A stretch of DNA of 64,000 nt from Clostridium sp. GTDB taxonomy: Bacteria > Bacillota > Clostridia > Lachnospirales > Lachnospiraceae. Below the pieces are notes generated by a model. It was not told the DNA's origin. It ran no database searches and saw only the letters and a list, made by a program, of their open reading frames with translations. Positions within the stretch are counted from its first letter, which is position 1, and each line of letters starts with the position of its first letter. A program made the translations under genes and the position numbers. This document shows positions 60,687 through 64,000 of this stretch, in pieces. Where the stretch lies: the NCBI GenBank assembly GCA_031275405.1, contig JAISOV010000034.1, positions 1-64,000 on the forward strand, in the 5' to 3' direction.

Positions 60687-61613
60687 ATGTATACCAACCG
60701 ACGTCTGACACAAAGCTACCGGCAGGCAAAGGTTCTGCCTTTTGACTCTGACTCCAGATATATTTTTTTCAGCGACATCCATCGGGGAGACGACAGCGTA
60801 TCCGATGAATTTGCCCGGAACCAGACCGTGCTTCTCCATGCGCTGGACTATTATTACCAGCGGGGCTACACCTATGTGGAAGTGGGCGACGGCGACGAAC
60901 TGTGGGAATATAAGGATTTCCGATACATCCGGCAGGCTCACGGAGATATTTTTACCGTATTGAGGAAATTTTTTAAGGATAGAAGATTTTTCCTTCTGTA
61001 CGGCAACCACAACATCAACCTGAAGGACAGACGCTATGTGCGGGAACAATACTATCGCTATTATGATGAATACAGCCAGAAATCCTGCGACCTGTTTCCG
61101 GGGCTTGTGCCGCGGGAAGCCTTGGTTCTGCGGGAAAAGAAGACCGGGCAGGAGATCTTCGTGGTGCATGGGCATCAAGGCGACCTGCTGAACGACCAGT
61201 TCTGGAGGCTCTCCAGATTCTGGATGAGGTATTTCTGGCGTTATCTTCATGTGGTCGGTCTGCGCAATCCGGTCAGCCCGGCCCGTAACCAATATAAGCG
61301 CCATAAGATTGAAAAAAATTACCGGAAGTGGATTGCCCTGCATGGGAAGATCCTGATCTGCGGACATACCCACAGACCGAGGTTCCCCAAAAAAGGAGAA
61401 CTTCCCTATTTCAACACAGGCTGCTGTATCCATACCAAAGGCATCACCGGGATAGAATTAAAAGAGGGGAAGCTGGCGCTGGTAGACTGGCGGATGCGGG
61501 CAGAGGCGGACGGCACGCTGAAAATGGCCCGGACGGTGGTACAGGGGCCGCTTGCGGCGGCATGTTTTGAACACAGAGAAGCATTCCCACGCTTCCGGCG
61601 CGCAAGGGGCTAA
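60687..61613 (+). CDS. metallophosphoesterase
   Basis: A 308-residue calcineurin-like phosphoesterase. The metal motifs are in order: YIFFSDIHRGDDS near 25-37, VEVGDGDELWE near 71-81, LLYGNHN near 110-116, VVHGHQGD near 165-172 and ICGHTHRPRF near 226-235. The family hydrolyses phosphomonoesters or diesters; the specific substrate is not visible. ATG 60687 has AAAGGAG upstream. Confidence 0.9.
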   Translation: MYTNRRLTQSYRQAKVLPFDSDSRYIFFSDIHRGDDSVSDEFARNQTVLLHALDYYYQRGYTYVEVGDGDELWEYKDFRYIRQAHGDIFTVLRKFFKDRRFFLLYGNHNINLKDRRYVREQYYRYYDEYSQKSCDLFPGLVPREALVLREKKTGQEIFVVHGHQGDLLNDQFWRLSRFWMRYFWRYLHVVGLRNPVSPARNQYKRHKIEKNYRKWIALHGKILICGHTHRPRFPKKGELPYFNTGCCIHTKGITGIELKEGKLALVDWRMRAEADGTLKMARTVVQGPLAAACFEHREAFPRFRRARG

Positions 61614-61903
61614 GGAACTGTTACGGAAGAAACGTATCTCCTAGCGGCTTGTCTGTGCCGATACTTTGCCGCAAAAACTGAGATAGTCCGCTATGCGCGT
61701 TTTTTGCTCCCCGTCCTGACGGAAACCGTCCGATCGGTACCAGTGGTTCCGTAACAGTTCCGAAACGGTGGGTGTCAAGGGAGGTTTGTATCAGCGGGGG
61801 ATGAAAAGTCCCTGCTGACATGGCTGCCAAGCAGCCAGCGTTCCGGAGCGGGCAGCGCAACGGAAGGCGGAGGAATGCTTTCCGTTTGAGAGGGTAAATC
61901 AAA
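61614..61903. other. leader region of the TetM-like gene with an inverted repeat
   Basis: A perfect 15-base inverted repeat (61614-61628 with 61747-61761) spans 118 bases. I see no gene and no clear promoter. GAGAGGGT near 61888-61895 is the ribosome site of the next gene. Confidence 0.55.
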
Positions 61904-64000
61904 ATGGCAAGGGTCATACTGGGCATCCTCGCCCATGTGGATGCGGGGAAAACAACTTTATCGGAGGGGCTGCTCTATTTGAGCGGAGCCATCCGGAGGC
62001 TCGGCCGGGTGGATCACCGCGACGCTTTCCTGGATACGGACGCATTGGAACGCGCCAGAGGAATCACCATCTTTTCCAAACAGGCGCAGTTTGCCCTCCC
62101 GTCCTTGGAGGCGACGCTTCTGGATACGCCCGGCCATGTGGATTTCTCGGCGGAAACGGAACGTGTCCTGCAAGTACTGGATTACGCTCTTCTGGTCGTC
62201 AGCGGCGCGGACGGCGTACAGGGCCACACGCTTACGCTCTGGCGTCTGCTGAAACGGTACCGGATTCCGGTCTTCCTGTTCGTCAACAAAATGGATCAGC
62301 CCGGAACCGACCGTGACGCGCTTCTTCAGGAGCTGGCCACAAGACTGGATCACCGGTGCGTGGATTTCGGCGTTCCTTTCGGGGAAAATCTGGCCATGTG
62401 CGACGAAGCCATGCTGGAAGCTTATCTGAAAGCAGGGCGGCTGGAAACTCCGGACATCGCGGACTGGATCCGGGAGCGGAAAGTATTTCCCTGTTATTTC
62501 GGTTCCGCCCTGAAACTGGAGGGCGTGGCGGAATTTCTGACGGGTCTGGGACAATACTGCATACCGCCGGCGTATCCCCAGGAGTTCGGCGCGAGGGTCT
62601 TTAAGATCACCCGGGATAAGCAGGGGAACCGCCTGACGCATATGAAGATCACCGGAGGAAGCCTGCGGACGAGGGAGGTTCTGGAAAACCATCCGGAAGA
62701 AAAAGTCGGGCAGATCCGAGAATACAGCGGGGAAAAATACCAGCTGCTGCCGGAGGCGGAAGCCGGCAGGATCTGCGCGGTCACAGGCTTCACGGAAACC
62801 TACGCAGGAGAGAGCTTAGGGCAGGAAACCGGAAGCTACACGCCCGTTCTGGAACCGGTGCTGAATTACCGGCTGTTCCTGCCGCCGGGCTGCGATCCGC
62901 AGACGGCGTTCGGAAAACTGCGGAAACTGGAAGAAGAAGAGCCGCAGCTACATATTCTCTGGGAAGAGACGACGGGAGAGATTCACGCACAGGTGATGGG
63001 CGAAGTGGAGATGGAGGTTCTGGCTTCCATCTTACAGGAGCGGTTTGAACTTTCCGTCACTTTCGGCCCGGGGAGCCTGATTTATAAAGAAACCATCCTG
63101 GAGCCGGCGGAGGGGGTAGGGCATTTTGAGCCGTTGCGCCATTATGCGGAGGTACATCTGCTCCTGCAGCCGGGGGAGCCGGGCAGCGGGCTGCGGCTGG
63201 ACTGCCGCTGCGATACGGACATGTTGGCAAAAAGTTATCAGCGTCTGATTTTGAGCCACTTGCAAGAAGAACCCTCAAAAGGCGTCCTGACCGGAGCGCA
63301 GCTCACGGACATGAGGATCACTTTGGTGGCGGGACGGGCGCATCCGAAACATACCCAAGGGGGCGACTTCCGGCAGGCCACCGGACGCGCCCTAAGGCAG
63401 GGACTGAAAAAGGCCGGAAGTATTTTACTGGAGCCTGTTTATGAATTCCGTCTGGAACTTCCGCAGGAGCTGGCTGGCCGGGCTTTGGCGGATATCCGGA
63501 GAATGCGCGGGCAGGCCGCGCCGCCTTTGATACAGGGGGAACTGGCGGTCGTCACCGGAAGCGCCCCGGTGGCGACTATGCGCGACTACCAGAGGGAAGT
63601 GGCGGCTTATAGCAGAGGATACGGAAAGCTGTCGTGCGTGTCCAAAGGATACGAGCCTTGCCATAACGCGGAAGAAGTCATTGCCCGGAAAGGCTATGAC
63701 GCCGACGGGGATCCGGAGCATCCCTGCGGCTCGGTCTTCTGCGCCCATGGCGCGGGATTTTCTGTTCCTTGGGATCGGGTGGAAGAGTATATGCACGTGG
63801 AAGCCTGCCGCATGGACGTCCGGGAAGAAGCTTGGGCATACGGCGCTAAGGACGGCGGGGAGCCGGAAAAGCCGGGCGAAGCCGGGAAGCTGGGCGGAAT
63901 CAGCAAATCAGGCGGAGCCGGGAAACGGGACGAAGACTGGAAGCCGGGCGGAAGCGGCAAGCCAAGCGGGATCGGGCAATCGGGCAACCCGTCTGCAAGA
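61904..64000 (+). CDS. TetM/TetO-like ribosomal protection GTPase (runs off the window)
   Basis: A translation-factor GTPase of the EF-G/Tet family; 699 codons are visible and no stop is reached. The G motifs are G1 AHVDAGKTTL near 10-19, G2 RGITIFSKQ near 56-64, G3 DTPGHVDF near 76-83 and G4 NKMD near 130. Domains resembling EF-G II-V follow (for example GHFEPLRHYAEVHL). The last 65 codons form a Gly/Lys/Pro-rich, repeat-like tail (KPGEAGKLGGISKSGGAGKR) not usual for the family. Many Clostridia chromosomes carry such proteins without proven tetracycline resistance, so the resistance function is uncertain. It starts with ATG 61904. Confidence 0.85.
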   Translation, partial: MARVILGILAHVDAGKTTLSEGLLYLSGAIRRLGRVDHRDAFLDTDALERARGITIFSKQAQFALPSLEATLLDTPGHVDFSAETERVLQVLDYALLVVSGADGVQGHTLTLWRLLKRYRIPVFLFVNKMDQPGTDRDALLQELATRLDHRCVDFGVPFGENLAMCDEAMLEAYLKAGRLETPDIADWIRERKVFPCYFGSALKLEGVAEFLTGLGQYCIPPAYPQEFGARVFKITRDKQGNRLTHMKITGGSLRTREVLENHPEEKVGQIREYSGEKYQLLPEAEAGRICAVTGFTETYAGESLGQETGSYTPVLEPVLNYRLFLPPGCDPQTAFGKLRKLEEEEPQLHILWEETTGEIHAQVMGEVEMEVLASILQERFELSVTFGPGSLIYKETILEPAEGVGHFEPLRHYAEVHLLLQPGEPGSGLRLDCRCDTDMLAKSYQRLILSHLQEEPSKGVLTGAQLTDMRITLVAGRAHPKHTQGGDFRQATGRALRQGLKKAGSILLEPVYEFRLELPQELAGRALADIRRMRGQAAPPLIQGELAVVTGSAPVATMRDYQREVAAYSRGYGKLSCVSKGYEPCHNAEEVIARKGYDADGDPEHPCGSVFCAHGAGFSVPWDRVEEYMHVEACRMDVREEAWAYGAKDGGEPEKPGEAGKLGGISKSGGAGKRDEDWKPGGSGKPSGIGQSGNPSAR

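Noticed and set aside
61904..64000. Acquired tetracycline-resistance gene
   Set aside because: GC content and setting match the chromosome, no mobile element adjoins it, and the sequence is distant from well-known Tet(M)-type ends; resistance is unproven.

Overview
The window looks like the chromosome of a Gram-positive anaerobe of the class Clostridia, most likely Lachnospiraceae. This is inferred from the flanking genes: a DUF6273-type secreted surface protein, LarC, a TetM-like GTPase, AGGAGG ribosome sites and sigma-A promoters. A prophage-derived element of about 54 kb (roughly 754-55056) interrupts the surface-protein gene. The N-terminal part of that gene lies at 55058-56620 and its C-terminal part at 262-753, both on the minus strand. 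A large serine recombinase sits at the left edge, and the two junctions carry 23-base arms in inverted orientation, as expected from the two halves of a palindromic attB.

Inside the element are three blocks. (1) A siphophage on the minus strand, split in two: tail genes at 2690-10989 (major tail protein, two chaperones, tape measure, Dit, Gp37-like protein, receptor-end proteins), and packaging plus replication genes at 32707-44823 (ClpP-like protease, portal, terminase, HNH, ParB-methylase, primase-helicase, PolA). (2) Between these, at 10990-32704 on the plus strand and with different codon use, a PBSX/Xkd-like contractile-tail block. It holds tube, chaperone with frameshift, tape measure, baseplate and fibre genes, a complete diversity-generating retroelement (Avd, template repeat, reverse transcriptase, variable target), lysis genes, and an operon of amidoligase, gamma-glutamylcyclotransferase, Fic, RHH protein and ADP-ribosylglycohydrolase. 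Genes at both joins are cut, and a 7-base repeat lies at each, so this is either illegitimate recombination or an assembly chimera. Capsid and head-tail genes of both phages and the sheath gene are absent. (3) At the right end, an AT-richer plus-strand island (44938-54482): an HTH regulator, a small protein, and a five-gene MORC ATPase, Z1 helicase, PD-(D/E)XK nuclease, AIPR and cytosine-methylase system, a defence arrangement already predicted in the literature.

To the right of the element are the N-terminal part of the interrupted surface gene, a putative invertible promoter (29-base inverted repeats around 56673-56803) upstream of it, a flavin reductase, an HTH protein with a 30-base coding tandem repeat, a run of hairpins, LarC, a metallophosphoesterase and a TetM-like GTPase that runs off the window.

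The main points for follow-up are the amidoligase/Fic/ARH operon with its repeated promoter, a C-terminal signature shared by its amidoligase and a gene of the other phage block, the invertible promoter, the retroelement, the palindromic attachment arms and the two identical frameshift heptamers. Bases 1-261 hold no gene I can support.
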